A stretch of 64,000 nucleotides of DNA from Methanosphaerula palustris E1-9c (GCF_000021965.1 NC_011832.1:2769242-2833241); one strand, 5' to 3'. Shown: positions 7,443 to 17,667, counted from the stretch's first letter. The notes: generated from the letters alone by a model not told the origin. Program-made: numbers and translations.

Positions 7443-8699
7443 ATGGTGATCCTCTATCCGTTCCCGGCAATTCGTCCCGACCCAGTACTGGCCCAACAGA
7501 TCGCCTCTGTTCCCTATGATGTGGTGAGTGCAGACGAGGCGCGGGCCTGTATCCGGAAGAATGAACTCAGTTTTCTCCGCGTGATCAGATCCGATGCGGA
7601 GCTTCCCGACCTCCCCCCCAATAACGACCAGGTCTACCTGGCCGCACAACAGCGATACGACCAGATGTACGCCGCAGGCCAGATCAGGGCTGACGACAAA
7701 CCCGGTCTGTACCTGTACCGCGTCGTCCAGGGAGACCAGATCTTTCTTGGCCTCGTCTGCTGCCTGGACGTCGAGGACTATATCAACGGGACGATCCGAA
7801 GGCATGAACTGACCCGCTATGACAAGGAGGAGGACCGGACCCGGCACATCGGGGCTGTCAACGCCAACACCGGCCTTGTCTTCATCCTCTATCGCGACCA
7901 GGCATCACTCGCCGACCGCCTCGCCTCGCTCGTCCCTGCACGGGCACCGGATACCGAAGTGACCAACAAGCAGGGCGAACGTCATCAGATCTACCAGATC
8001 ACTGATGAAGCGACCATGGCCACAATCCGGGACCTCTTTGCAACCGTGCCGGCCCTGTATATCGCTGACGGCCACCACCGGGCCAAGTCAGCTGTGAACG
8101 TGGCGCTGAAACGACGGCAGGAAAAGACCGCCACCAAGGAGTCAGAACGGTTCATGGCTGTCCTCTTCGCCGACGACCGGGTCAAACTCCATGGCTACAG
8201 CCGGCTGGTCACCGATCTCGGCTCATATACCACCGGTACATTTATCGAAAAACTGAGGTCCCTCGGCACCGTCACCGAGTACGGCCTCGTGGAGACCAGC
8301 CGGTTCCACATTCCTCCGGCCGGTGAGACCTGCGGAAGGCACCTGCTCCACATGTACCTGGACTCGACCTGGTATGAACTCTCATTCCCTGCTGACCCGG
8401 CAGAGGATCAGATCCAGGCACTGGACGTCCAGTTCTTGCAGACCCATGTCCTCGAAACGCTGCTCGACATCAACGACCCCCGTGGGGATCCCCGTCTCTC
8501 GTACATGGGTGGAGCCAGACCGCTCTCTCATCTCACCGCAGCGGTCGACTCGGGAAAATATGCGGTCGCCTTCTCTGTCCAGCCGCTCTCGACCGGGACG
8601 GTGCTGTCGATCGCAGACAACGGCCAGGTGATGCCGCCCAAGTCCACCTGGTTCGAGCCGAAACTGCTCAGCGGCTACGTGATGCATCAACTCTCCTGA
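7443..8699 (+). CDS. DUF1015 family protein
   Basis: A 418-residue protein of the DUF1015 family (PF06245), widespread in methanogens and other anaerobes and without an established reaction. Family hallmarks are the N-terminal YPFPAIRPDP and SVPYDVVSADEAR, an RHELTRYDKEEDRTRH block near residue 120, and the conserved IADGHHRAKSA motif near residue 210 with adjacent His. These polar motifs suggest an enzyme active site. It stands alone between rimI and the arginine operon. The ATG follows a short AT-rich stretch. Confidence 0.9.
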   Translation: MVILYPFPAIRPDPVLAQQIASVPYDVVSADEARACIRKNELSFLRVIRSDAELPDLPPNNDQVYLAAQQRYDQMYAAGQIRADDKPGLYLYRVVQGDQIFLGLVCCLDVEDYINGTIRRHELTRYDKEEDRTRHIGAVNANTGLVFILYRDQASLADRLASLVPARAPDTEVTNKQGERHQIYQITDEATMATIRDLFATVPALYIADGHHRAKSAVNVALKRRQEKTATKESERFMAVLFADDRVKLHGYSRLVTDLGSYTTGTFIEKLRSLGTVTEYGLVETSRFHIPPAGETCGRHLLHMYLDSTWYELSFPADPAEDQIQALDVQFLQTHVLETLLDINDPRGDPRLSYMGGARPLSHLTAAVDSGKYAVAFSVQPLSTGTVLSIADNGQVMPPKSTWFEPKLLSGYVMHQLS

Positions 8700-8755
8700 A
8701 ATCGCCGGGGATCGTGCGCTGATCAGCCCGATCTCCGCATTCCCATCTAAAAACC

Positions 8756-8772
8756 ATTATATTTTTATAAAG
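8756..8772 (+). promoter_or_regulatory. AT-rich promoter element before argC
   Basis: ATTATATTTTTATAAAG lies 12-28 bases before the argC ATG. With no Shine-Dalgarno sequence, this suggests a leaderless or very short-leader transcript. Confidence 0.5.
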
Positions 8773-8784
8773 GCATAGTTCCTC

Positions 8785-9771
8785 ATGGATATTGCTATCA
8801 TCGGCGCCACAGGGTATGCCGGCGGGGAGTTGATCAGACTCCTGGGCATGCACTCTGCTGCAGAGGTGGTCTGTGCCACCTCACGAAGGGTAGAAGGCAC
8901 CCGGGTCAGCGCGGTTCACCCCCAGCTGAACGGTTTTACGGATCTCTCCTTCACCAATCCATCCGTGGATGAGATCGAGGCAGACGTCGCGTTCCTTGCC
9001 GTCCCCCATACCGCCGGGATGCAGTACGTGCGGGCGCTGCTGGAACGGGGGATCCGGGTCGTCGACCTCTCCGCCGACTACCGCCTCCCACAAGAGATCT
9101 TCGAGAAGGTCTACGGGGTCACGCACACCGACTACTTTGCGGCACCATATGGACTGCCCGAACTGCACCGGGAGGAGATCCGGGGAAAACACTTCATCGC
9201 CAACCCCGGCTGCTTCCCGACAGGGGCGACACTGGCAGCAGCGCCGCTCGCGGCCTTCGCCGATACGATCATCTACGACTCGAAGAGCGGAGTCTCCGGA
9301 GCAGGGGACAACCCATCCGCGACCACCCATTTCCCCAACGTCGCCGACGCGATAACCCCATACAAGATGACCACCCACCGCCACCTCGCCGAGATGAAGA
9401 TGGAACTGGAACGGCTCCATGCGAAGGCTGCCTGCTACTTCACCCCGCACCTGCTGCCAGTGAACCGGGGGATCCTGACGACCGCCCATATCCTCCTCCG
9501 CGACCCCCTGAACCAGGATCAGGTCGAAAGGATCTATAAGGACTACTACAAGGACGAATCCTTTGTCAGGTACCAGAAGCCCTCGATCGCAGCGGTCAGG
9601 GGCTCCAACTTCTGCGACCTGATCGTCGAAAGCGAGGGGAAACGGGTGGTCGCGGTATCGGCGATCGATAACCTGGTCAAAGGGGCCAGCGGACAGGCGA
9701 TCCAGAACATGAATCTGATGTGCGGGTTTAAAGAGAACGACGGACTCGCCAGTGCAGGGCTCTTTCCCTAG
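8785..9771 (+). CDS. argC: N-acetyl-gamma-glutamyl-phosphate reductase
   Basis: A 328-residue enzyme of the third step of arginine synthesis, reducing N-acetylglutamyl phosphate to the semialdehyde with NADPH. The N-terminal Rossmann motif is [16 protein letters not shown], and the catalytic Cys is in [24 protein letters not shown] and [12 protein letters not shown] are family blocks. First gene of an argC-CBS-argJ-argB operon. Confidence 0.97.
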   Translation: MDIAIIGATGYAGGELIRLLGMHSAAEVVCATSRRVEGTRVSAVHPQLNGFTDLSFTNPSVDEIEADVAFLAVPHTAGMQYVRALLERGIRVVDLSADYRLPQEIFEKVYGVTHTDYFAAPYGLPELHREEIRGKHFIANPGCFPTGATLAAAPLAAFADTIIYDSKSGVSGAGDNPSATTHFPNVADAITPYKMTTHRHLAEMKMELERLHAKAACYFTPHLLPVNRGILTTAHILLRDPLNQDQVERIYKDYYKDESFVRYQKPSIAAVRGSNFCDLIVESEGKRVVAVSAIDNLVKGASGQAIQNMNLMCGFKENDGLASAGLFP

Positions 9772-9776
9772 GTGTT

Positions 9777-10265
9777 ATGATGAAAGTATCTGAGATAATG
9801 ACGACCAACCCCCTGGTGATCCAGGCTGATGCAATGGTCAGTGAAGCGGCAAGGACTATGCGCGAGAAGCACGTCGGCGGACTGCCGGTGCTGGATGGGA
9901 CCAGGCTGGTCGGGATGGTCACCGACTCAGATCTGCTCTCGCTTTTGAAGACAGGTGACCTATCAGATGACCTCTGGCTCCCGTCACCGCTGGAGATCAT
10001 CGAGGTTCCGATCAGGGAGTTCATCAACTGGGAGAAGACCAGGGGGGCCCTCCGTGATATCAGCGGGATGAAGGTGCGCGAGGTGATGAGCGTTCCAGCG
10101 ATCACCATCGACCAGGAGGCCGAGATCAGCGAGGCGGCGGCGGTGATGCTCCGCGAGAAGATTGTCAGACTTCCGGTGATGGATAAGAGAACCCTGGTCG
10201 GGATCGTGACCAGGTCGGACATCGTCCAGGGCATCGGCATCGCTGGAAAGGAGGAGATCGTATGA
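9777..10265 (+). CDS. Two-CBS-domain protein inside the arginine operon
   Basis: A 162-residue protein composed of two CBS motifs (about residues 1-60 and 98-160), recognisable from VSEIMTTNPLVI...GGLPVLDGTRLVGMVTDSDLL and VREVMSVPAITI...RLPVMDKRTLVGIVTRSDIV. CBS pairs bind adenine nucleotides or SAM and act as energy sensors. It starts 5 bases after argC and overlaps argJ by ATGA, so it is translated with the arginine enzymes; a role in adjusting the pathway to energy state is inferred. Start is ATG 9777 or the next codon. Confidence 0.9.
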   Translation: MMKVSEIMTTNPLVIQADAMVSEAARTMREKHVGGLPVLDGTRLVGMVTDSDLLSLLKTGDLSDDLWLPSPLEIIEVPIREFINWEKTRGALRDISGMKVREVMSVPAITIDQEAEISEAAAVMLREKIVRLPVMDKRTLVGIVTRSDIVQGIGIAGKEEIV

Positions 10266-11413
10266 AGTCAATCTGTGCAATCGATGGGGTCAGGGCCTGG
10301 GGTATCAAAGAAGGGAAGTACGGTCTCTCCCTGATCGCGGCCGAAGGGACCGTCGCCGGGGTGCTGACCAGAAACCTCGTCCGCGCCGGCCCGATCGAGG
10401 CGATGGTAAAGCGTATCGAGAACGGTCGGCTGGCCGGGGTGATCGTCAACAGCGGGTGTGCAAACGCCTATACCGGGGAACTCGGGTACCAGAACGCAGA
10501 GGCGATGGCTGTGATCGGAGCGGAGGTGCTCGGCACCACCCCCGACCTGATCGGGGTCGCCAGCACCGGCGTGATCGGCCGGCATCTGGACCTAGACCTG
10601 ATCCGGCGGCAGGCTGCAACGGTGGCCCCACACCTCACCTCCAGTGAGGAGGCCGAGGGACGGGCAGCCAGAGGGATGATGACCACCGATCTGGCCGAGA
10701 AACATGCACTGATCAGAGGGGACGGGTTCTCCGTCGCCGGGCTCTGCAAGGGAAGCGGGATGATCGCCCCGAATATGGGGACAATGCTGGCGTTCCTGTA
10801 CACCGATGCGACGGTCGAGGCACCGGCCCTGCAGCAGATGCTCCAACAGGCCGTGAACCGGTCGTTCAACCGGGTCGTCGTAGACGGAGACACCAGCACC
10901 AACGACATCGTCCTCTGCACCGCCACCAACCAGCGGGGAACCGTCGACCCGGCGTCGTTCAGTGCTGCCCTGGAGACCTGCTGCCGGTCGCTCGCGATTC
11001 AGATCGCCGCAGATGGGGAGGGGGCGACCAAGTTGATCGAGATGATCGTCTCAAAAGCCCCCTCTGAGGAGGAAGCCGCGACGGTGGCGAAGACGATCAT
11101 CGAGTCACCGCTCGTCAAGACCGCGGTCTATGGCGAAGACCCGAACTGGGGACGGATCATCGCCGCGGCAGGCAGGGCAGGGGTCGTCTTCAACCCGAAC
11201 CGGGTCTCCCTGTTCTCAGGAGAGGGGACAAAACGGGTCCCGCTGGTCAGGGACGGCACGATCGTCGTCGACCTGGCCGCAGCCAAGGCGAGCATGCAGG
11301 GGAAGAAGGTCGTCTTTGAACTGGAACTGAACGCCGGCACGGCTTCAGCGACCGCATGGGGCTGCGACCTGACCGAGAAGTATATCGATATCAACGGGCG
11401 GTACACCACATGA
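10262..11413 (+). CDS. argJ: Bifunctional ornithine acetyltransferase / N-acetylglutamate synthase
   Basis: A 383-residue Ntn-fold enzyme that moves the acetyl group from N-acetylornithine to glutamate. The self-cleavage region is [16 protein letters not shown]; the Thr in MGTML would be the nucleophile of the beta subunit. The N-terminal [14 protein letters not shown] and C-terminal [17 protein letters not shown] blocks are classic. Whether it is mono- or bifunctional cannot be told from sequence. Overlaps both neighbours by 4 bases. Confidence 0.96.
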
Positions 11414-12279
11414 AGCGCGAGGATGTGCTGATGGAGGCACTCCCCTACATCCAGCAGTTCCATGGTCAGATCTTTGTCATCAAACTCGGCGGGCATGCGA
11501 TGGTCGATCAACTGGTGCTTGAGGCCGCGATAAGGGACGTGGTGCTGCTCAGTTACATCGGGATCAGCGTGGTGCTGGTCCACGGGGGGGGCCCTGAGAT
11601 CACCGACAAGATGAAGGCCATGGGCAAGGAGCCCAAGTTCGTCGGCGGCCTCCGGATCACCGATCAGGAGACCCTCGAGATCGCCCAGATGGTGCTGGTC
11701 GGCAAGATCAACGACGGGATTGTATCGCTCATCGCCAAGTGCGGGGCACGCGGCGTCGGGATATCAGGCAACGACGGTTCCCTGCTGATAGCCAAAAGAA
11801 AGGAACTACAGGTCGTCACGATCGAAGACCGGACCGAACGGGTGGACCTCGGGCATGTCGGAGAGATCGTAGAGGTCGACCCAGCGATTCTCCAGATGCT
11901 CCTTTCGAACGAATATATCCCGGTGGTTGCCCCAATAGCCATCGACCGTGAGAGCAACAGTCTAAACATCAATGCCGACACGGCTGCGGCCAAGATCGCC
12001 GTCGCCCTTCACGCCGCAAAGTTGATCAACCTGACCGATGTGGACGGGGTGATGGACGCTGAGCGGACCCATGTCTATCGACGGCTGAAGGTCGACGAGA
12101 CCAACGAGATGATCAACTCAGGGGTGATCAGCGAGGGGATGATCCCTAAGGTGGAGGGGATGGTCTATGCACTGGACCGTGGCGTCGGCTCTGCTCATAT
12201 CATCAACGGGAACACCGAACACAACCTCCTCCTCGAACTCTTCACCAGGGACGGGGTCGGAACGATGATTCATCCCTAA
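11410..12279 (+). CDS. argB: Acetylglutamate kinase
   Basis: A 289-residue kinase that phosphorylates N-acetylglutamate, the second step of arginine synthesis. Motifs are KLGGHAMVD (phosphate-binding Lys), [11 protein letters not shown] and [11 protein letters not shown]. The frame extends upstream, but ATG 11410, which overlaps the argJ stop (ATGA), gives the usual N-terminus [17 protein letters not shown]. It ends the arginine operon and faces a convergent gene across 22 bases containing an A/T-rich stretch. Confidence 0.96.
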
Positions 12280-12301
12280 AAAAATTATTTTTTGCGATTC
12301 G

Positions 12302-13147
12302 TCAGAGCCGTGCCACGCAGACGAACCGGTCATAGATCGGATCGCGCTCGTTCTCAAATGCCTCGACCGTTCGACCCTGTTCTTCGCACCATTCCCGAAC
12401 CAGGTGCTGTTCAGGTTCCGTGCCGACCGTAATCACGGTCTCCCTGGTCAGATTAAGAAGTTCGTCGACGATCTGGTGCCAGAGATCTGCGGTGAACGGA
12501 TAGACCGCACCGAGCATGCTCCCGATTCCCCGCTCCGCAGGGGAGAGGAAGACGCTGGCCTCAGTACCGTCGATACAGAGAGTCTCTACCGGCACAAGCC
12601 GGCCGGATGCGAGGCCGAGAGCGAGCAGATGGGGATCGTTATCATAGGCGAGCGGGTGCATCCCCATCTCCCGGAGCACCGCAGACCCGACCCCTGAGCC
12701 GCAGCAGCAGTCGAGACAGGTGACTCCCTGCCCTGGCTGCCAGATCTCGGCGAGCAGGTTCTTCAACTGTAACGTTCGGGCGTCGGTCAGGTCGACAGCG
12801 GAGGGGACGACCATGGCCAGCATCTCGTCCGCATAGTACTCCCTGACTGCGGCCGCCCAGGCGTCACGACTCTCCTGATAGAGATCACCGTCCGTCTCTT
12901 CGAAGAGTTCCAACACCTCGACCGAGACGGGCCGATACAGGAAGGAGGTGCAGGTCCACCCGTCTTCGCCACAGAACGCCGCTGCGAGCGGCTGGTCCTG
13001 CTCATCGATCAGGAGTCGCCCATCTGATATTGGGCCTTCACCGATAATCTCTGAGAAGACCGGGTCGGTCATCTCTGAAAGGGTCGGCTCGATGAACCGT
13101 ACCTCTGCAAGGTCAAGGATCCTGGCTGCGTTTTGAAGTGTCTTCAT
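12302..13147 (-). CDS. SAM-methyltransferase-like conserved protein
   Basis: A 281-residue protein with a Rossmann methyltransferase core in its second half: TCLDCCCGSGVGSAVL resembles SAM motif I and PLAYDNDPHLLALGL supplies the acidic residue after strand 2. The N-terminal 130 residues are not recognised. The DCCCG variant of motif I with three consecutive Cys is unusual. The start overlaps the stop of the upstream bactofilin-like gene (ATGA), so the two are coupled. Substrate unknown; a non-catalytic Rossmann protein is possible. Confidence 0.6.
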   Translation of the reverse strand: MKTLQNAARILDLAEVRFIEPTLSEMTDPVFSEIIGEGPISDGRLLIDEQDQPLAAAFCGEDGWTCTSFLYRPVSVEVLELFEETDGDLYQESRDAWAAAVREYYADEMLAMVVPSAVDLTDARTLQLKNLLAEIWQPGQGVTCLDCCCGSGVGSAVLREMGMHPLAYDNDPHLLALGLASGRLVPVETLCIDGTEASVFLSPAERGIGSMLGAVYPFTADLWHQIVDELLNLTRETVITVGTEPEQHLVREWCEEQGRTVEAFENERDPIYDRFVCVARL

Positions 13148-14139
13148 TCCTTCACCTGCTCCTCTGCCGGATCTGCTGCATACGCCACTGATTTCGGCTC
13201 TGGTTGTTCTTCAGATATCTCATCAGGTTCCACTTCATCTTCCTCTACCGCTTCCCCAACCGGCTCTTCATCTGATTCCTCCTCCACAATGACCGGATGC
13301 GGCACCATCCTGAGCCCGTCTACGGCCGTCATCGTGCCATCGATGCGTGCCCCTTCGTGGACAGTCAGATCCCCAGCCATGATATTTCCGAGGACATGGG
13401 CACCGGGATAGATCTCGACAGCACCCTCGGAGGAGACGAGACCATGGATCGTGACCCCTTCGTGCAGGACGATCCCGCCAGCCGCCCGCAGCGACCCAAA
13501 GATGGTAGTGTCCTGACCGACGGTGACCGAGTGGGCACGGATGTTGCCGTGCAGCCGGCATTCCTCGCCGATCTGCATCGTATCGGGCACCGAGAAGTAC
13601 TCCATATCCAGCACCGCACCAGAGGGGATCACCAGCGGGTTCTCATCCATCTCCTCAGAGAAGAGATCGGCAAAGACGGTATCGGCGTCCTCGCCCCGGT
13701 CGATCCGGAGCACTGCCATCAGGTACATCAGGAAGTAGACGATCACCGGGAGCGGGTTTCTGATCGTGATCATCCCCTTCGCCTCGAACCCATGCTCGAT
13801 CTGAACCTTATCCCCGATCTCCAGGTCCCCGGTCACCGAGAGCCGGCCGTGGACCTTCACCCCTTCACCGAGGAAGGCATGCTCGGTCGCAGAGAGGTTT
13901 CCGTTCACCTCCGACCAGTTCCCGATATGCACATCCCCACTCGCAGAGATTGCACCGTTGATGGTGCAGAACTCGCTGATCATCACATCGGCCCCGTGCA
14001 GTCCGTAGTCAATGGTGCTCCGGTCCCCGACGACGATCGTCTGATCGGTCATCAGCATGTGCTCCTGCAGTTCCGTCCGATCCGGGATGATACAGCAGAA
14101 GATCTGCTCGTCCCCCTGTTCACTGGTCTTGGTGGTCAT
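13144..14139 (-). CDS. Bactofilin-like / polymer-forming beta-helix protein
   Basis: A 331-residue protein built of hexapeptide-like beta-helix repeats in two blocks (about residues 30-125 and 185-275), for example ISEFCTINGAISASGDVHIGNWSEVNGN. This is the pattern of bactofilins and related polymer-forming cytoskeletal proteins. Between the blocks is a hydrophobic stretch (LPVIVYFLMYLMAVL, about residues 128-145) that could anchor it to the membrane. The last 60 residues are acidic and probably disordered. Followed by the methyltransferase-like gene with a 4-base overlap. An acetyltransferase-type left-handed helix without catalytic residues is the alternative. Confidence 0.7.
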   Translation of the reverse strand: MTTKTSEQGDEQIFCCIIPDRTELQEHMLMTDQTIVVGDRSTIDYGLHGADVMISEFCTINGAISASGDVHIGNWSEVNGNLSATEHAFLGEGVKVHGRLSVTGDLEIGDKVQIEHGFEAKGMITIRNPLPVIVYFLMYLMAVLRIDRGEDADTVFADLFSEEMDENPLVIPSGAVLDMEYFSVPDTMQIGEECRLHGNIRAHSVTVGQDTTIFGSLRAAGGIVLHEGVTIHGLVSSEGAVEIYPGAHVLGNIMAGDLTVHEGARIDGTMTAVDGLRMVPHPVIVEEESDEEPVGEAVEEDEVEPDEISEEQPEPKSVAYAADPAEEQVKE

Positions 14140-14157
14140 TCTCTGGTTATGCCCCGT

Positions 14158-15393
14158 TTATGTCCCGTACTTGTGCGTCTTATCGATCAGATCCAGCAGG
14201 ATCCAGAGTATGTCAGCCCCCCGGATCCGGTTCAGTCCTCCAGCGGCACAGGCTATCTCGTCATAGGCCTGCACCAGGTCAACCCTGACCCCATCTCCCC
14301 TGATCAGCACCGGCACCGGGTCTGCGCTGTGTTCTTTGATCGGGCAGGGGGTGCTATGGTCACCCATCACCGCGATGATACAGTCGTTCCGCTCGAGGAG
14401 GAGAGCCAGCGCAGCGTCGATCCGCTCGATAAAATCACGCTTCTCGATGGCATGGCCGTCATGGCCAGCCTCGTCAGCTCCCTTGATGTTCAGGAGCACG
14501 AAATCATGGGTGTCGAGAGTAGCCATCAACGTCTGGACCTTACCGGTGAGGTTGGTGGTGGTCGAGCCGGTGACGCCCTCCACCGGAATATATTCGAGAC
14601 CGACGGCCTTGCCGATCCCAGTGACCAGGGTGGCGGCGGCGATCACAGCGCCTGACAGATCGTACCGCTGCTGGAACGGCTCGAACCCGCCCATCTCGCC
14701 TGCCCCGCGGATCAGCACCACCGAAGCCGGCGATTCCCCGTTCAGGACCCGTGCCCTGTTCATCGGGTGATCGGCCAGGATAGCGGTAGACTGCCGGATG
14801 AACTCGTTACAGACCGCGGCAGTCTTCTGGTCCTCCGGATTCGCCGAGACCGGCATCACCTGATGCGGAGCGACACCATCCTCTTTCGGGTCGTTCGAGG
14901 TGACGCCGGCACCAAGCCCCTCCCCGGAGAGGGCGAGGGCTGCCCGATGGCCAGCACCTGAGGCGAACGAGAAGGTGACGCCGAACGCCGAGAGGTCCAC
15001 CTGATCGGTAATAGCCGCGGAGAGGAGACGGGTGTCATGGATCCGTCCGGCGCGCCGGTCGGTCACAAGACCGTGATCGTTCTGGGTCGCAAAATTGGCT
15101 CGAAATCCGATCATTCCGTGCTCCATGTGGATTCCACAGCCTTCGGCCTCGAGCGGCCCGCGGCCGGTGTAGTAACTCTCCGGGGGATACCCGAGCAGAC
15201 TCAGGTGCGAGGTGTCTGAGCCGGGTCTGATTCCAGGACCGATCGTGTCCATGATCCCGGTGATCCCCTCGGCTGCAAGCTGGTCGAGGATCGGGGTCTT
15301 TGCTGCCTGCAGGGGAGTCATCCCGGCGAGTTCACCGCAGGGACGGTCCCCTATACCGTCCAGCACAAGCATGACGATCTTGTGTGCAGTCAT
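14158..15393 (-). CDS. apgM: 2,3-bisphosphoglycerate-independent phosphoglycerate mutase, archaeal type
   Basis: A 411-residue enzyme of the alkaline phosphatase superfamily that interconverts 3- and 2-phosphoglycerate. Metal-binding and catalytic motifs are VMLVLDGIGDRP, RPGSDTSHLSLLGY (nucleophile Ser/Thr region), NIKGADEAGHDG and VMGDHSTPCP. The frame extends upstream, but ATG 15393 (MTAHKIVMLVLDG) gives the normal N-terminus of this family. It lies 18 bases upstream of the bactofilin-like gene. Confidence 0.95.
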   Translation of the reverse strand: MTAHKIVMLVLDGIGDRPCGELAGMTPLQAAKTPILDQLAAEGITGIMDTIGPGIRPGSDTSHLSLLGYPPESYYTGRGPLEAEGCGIHMEHGMIGFRANFATQNDHGLVTDRRAGRIHDTRLLSAAITDQVDLSAFGVTFSFASGAGHRAALALSGEGLGAGVTSNDPKEDGVAPHQVMPVSANPEDQKTAAVCNEFIRQSTAILADHPMNRARVLNGESPASVVLIRGAGEMGGFEPFQQRYDLSGAVIAAATLVTGIGKAVGLEYIPVEGVTGSTTTNLTGKVQTLMATLDTHDFVLLNIKGADEAGHDGHAIEKRDFIERIDAALALLLERNDCIIAVMGDHSTPCPIKEHSADPVPVLIRGDGVRVDLVQAYDEIACAAGGLNRIRGADILWILLDLIDKTHKYGT

Positions 15394-15531
15394 CAGAGAA
15401 GGTTGGATGCAGAGGGAGTTATTGTTGGCGATCGGATCAGGAAGAAGAGGCAATGGAAAAGAGCGGTACTGCATGCAGCAACAGAGCAGGGGTAATCCCC
15501 CTGCTCATCGGCTGCGATCGATCACCCAGGG

Positions 15532-16128
15532 TTATGCGATGATAACCTTGGACTCGATCTTTGACTTGATCACTTCAATTCTGCGGATCGGGAAGATTCC
15601 CTTCACCTGTGCGAGCATATCGCGGGAGATCGAGCCGGTGACGATCCCGTCGACAACCGTTGCCCAGTCGTTCTGAGCGACAAAGGTGGCCATCTGGGCG
15701 CTGATCACGTTTCTGATCGCATGAATCTGGCTCGAGTTCGCTCCGATCAGAGTGTAGCAGGTCACGGTCAGATGAATCCGCTTGCCATCCTTGGTCGAAC
15801 CCATGATATGGGAGTCGATCCGGGAGGTCCGCCGCTTGACGAGCGAGCGGAGGTAGTCCTTGGTCAGTTCATGTCCGATGAACTCGGTGTAGGCTGCATC
15901 GCCGGCGACCCGGGAGATCTTGAACTTCATCTTGATGTGCTGCTTGGCAAAGTCCTGAGCGATCTCACCGAGGGTGGTGCTCATGACCCTGCCGACAAGG
16001 TTCGCTGAGTCTGCAGCGATCGTCTCGCCGATCGGGGTGCTCCCGAATGCCTCAGGCACATATACCTTGTACCAGCTCTTTGCTTTCCAGCCTTCTACAC
16101 GACGTCCAATCTGTTTCTTCTTTGCCAT
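15532..16128 (-). CDS. rps3ae: 30S ribosomal protein S3Ae (eS1)
   Basis: A 198-residue archaeal/eukaryotic-type small-subunit protein, recognisable by the basic MAKKKQIGRRVEGWKAKSWYKVYVPEAFG start and the FAKQHIKMKFKI, GHELTKDYLRSLVKRRTSRID and RRIEVIKSKIE blocks. Last gene of the rps15-recJ-pcc1-serS-rps3ae group. In archaea S3Ae is often found beside pcc1. Confidence 0.97.
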   Translation of the reverse strand: MAKKKQIGRRVEGWKAKSWYKVYVPEAFGSTPIGETIAADSANLVGRVMSTTLGEIAQDFAKQHIKMKFKISRVAGDAAYTEFIGHELTKDYLRSLVKRRTSRIDSHIMGSTKDGKRIHLTVTCYTLIGANSSQIHAIRNVISAQMATFVAQNDWATVVDGIVTGSISRDMLAQVKGIFPIRRIEVIKSKIESKVIIA

Positions 16129-16146
16129 TCTATCACCATCTTATTT

Positions 16147-17667
16147 TTAGAGGAACTTGAAGAGTTCCTTCTGCTCACCAACCAGGGCAGTTACACGCTC
16201 TGGCCAGTTGTTCATATCAAACCCTTTCTGTGCAAGGAAGGCCGCAGTCCAGCGCTCAAGCCCGATGCCTGAACACCCTGACCAGCAGTCCTTTCCGGTC
16301 TGCACCTTGACGTTGAAGCCTTTCGGGTACTTGTCCCCGTTCACCGAGACGTTCTGGAACTCCAGCCATGAGTCACTGTACGGGAGAATGGCCTCGTAGT
16401 CGGTGGTTCCGATCCGCTCGTTCACTCCTTCGCCATCGAGCATCCCTTCCTGTGCCATAAACCAGGGGGTGACCTTCGCTGAACGCCACTCCAGGTTCAG
16501 GACCTCATCGAAGAGGTGCTTATACGCGGCATGGAGTTTATCGGCCGTCTCGACGACCTGCTCGGGGGTCCCGAGCCAGAGGATCTCGATCCGATGGAAC
16601 TCGTCGACACGCTCAATCCCGTGGATCCCGCCGCTCTCATACCGATGGGAGGTTCCGCTCCGATCGAATATTCTGATCGGGAGGCAGTCGCTGGCCAGGG
16701 TCTGGCCCTGGACAAACGGCCAGAAGGATGGGCACTGCGCATAGCAGAGACCCCCGATCGGACCGTCGACCTTCTCCCGGATCATATCGATCGGCACCTT
16801 GCCGGTCACCTTGAAGTAATCGCCGACCTCTTCCCAGTACGCTGGATCACGGGTCTTGGGGGTGCAGACGTAGTAGATCTCTGGGTACACACCTTTGGCG
16901 TGCCCGGACTTCTCCCAGACCTCCCAGGGAACCAGCTTTGGGAAGATCATCTCAGTGAACCCGAGGGTTGTGATGATCTCCTCCATCACGATCTGCTCGA
17001 AGGCCCGGAAGAGCTGCACCGACTGGGGACCATGGATCCACTGACCACGTGACAGAGCATGCTTGATCCAGCCACGTTCGATCATCTCAGCGGTCGGATC
17101 ACCATTGAAGAAGCGTTCCTTCTTCTCGCTCTCGTACAGCAGTTCCCAGTGCTCGCCCTTGCCGCCATAGGTCAGCGCCTCCATCTTCTCCTCGATCAGT
17201 TTCACGATCCGGTCTGGGATCTTCTGTTCGAGGTCGGTGGCACTGACCTGCAGCGAGAGTTCGATCTTCTCTGCGGTCACCTCGGCGCTGCTGATGAACG
17301 GTAGCGTCGGGACTTTCAGCCCCTCCGGCACCGGACCAGTGAGCGTGATCTCATACCCGGTCACCTGAATATCCCGGAGACCGAGCCGGAACCTGCCGAG
17401 GGTGGCCGTGATCTGTTTTCTAAACCGGAAGAGGGCGTCATGAACACGGGTGTACGGCCCGCTCTCAATGGTCAGCGAGAGGGTGTTCCCCTCGATCTTC
17501 CAGTCGGTGATTCTCCCGATCTCATCATCAGTCGCCCCTTTAGGTACCCCCCGCCGGAACATCACTGTGTTTGAGTCGGTGACTGTCTTCTCTACCGCCT
17601 CGGCTGCTTCCCCGGGTATCTCCCCGCTGAAGGAAAGATCAGCCGTCAATGCGAATCGTACAAACAT
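16147..17667 (-). CDS. serS: Seryl-tRNA synthetase, type 2 (methanogen form)
   Basis: A 506-residue class II synthetase of the rare SerRS form found almost only in methanogens, which binds a catalytic zinc. The long N-terminal domain (about 170 residues) differs from the coiled-coil of common SerRS. Cys-bearing blocks CYAQCPSFWPFVQG and DCWSGCSGIGLERWTAAFLA hold the metal site and motif 3. GGAGGAG lies just before the ATG, which sits inside the end of pcc1 (22-base overlap). This gene is the strongest taxonomic marker for a methanogen. Confidence 0.96.
   Translation of the reverse strand: MFVRFALTADLSFSGEIPGEAAEAVEKTVTDSNTVMFRRGVPKGATDDEIGRITDWKIEGNTLSLTIESGPYTRVHDALFRFRKQITATLGRFRLGLRDIQVTGYEITLTGPVPEGLKVPTLPFISSAEVTAEKIELSLQVSATDLEQKIPDRIVKLIEEKMEALTYGGKGEHWELLYESEKKERFFNGDPTAEMIERGWIKHALSRGQWIHGPQSVQLFRAFEQIVMEEIITTLGFTEMIFPKLVPWEVWEKSGHAKGVYPEIYYVCTPKTRDPAYWEEVGDYFKVTGKVPIDMIREKVDGPIGGLCYAQCPSFWPFVQGQTLASDCLPIRIFDRSGTSHRYESGGIHGIERVDEFHRIEILWLGTPEQVVETADKLHAAYKHLFDEVLNLEWRSAKVTPWFMAQEGMLDGEGVNERIGTTDYEAILPYSDSWLEFQNVSVNGDKYPKGFNVKVQTGKDCWSGCSGIGLERWTAAFLAQKGFDMNNWPERVTALVGEQKELFKFL

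Noticed and set aside
13297-14655. Long 452-codon plus-strand frame
   Set aside because: It is antisense to the bactofilin-like and apgM genes, both with clear family motifs; long antisense frames are a product of the GC-rich codon use.
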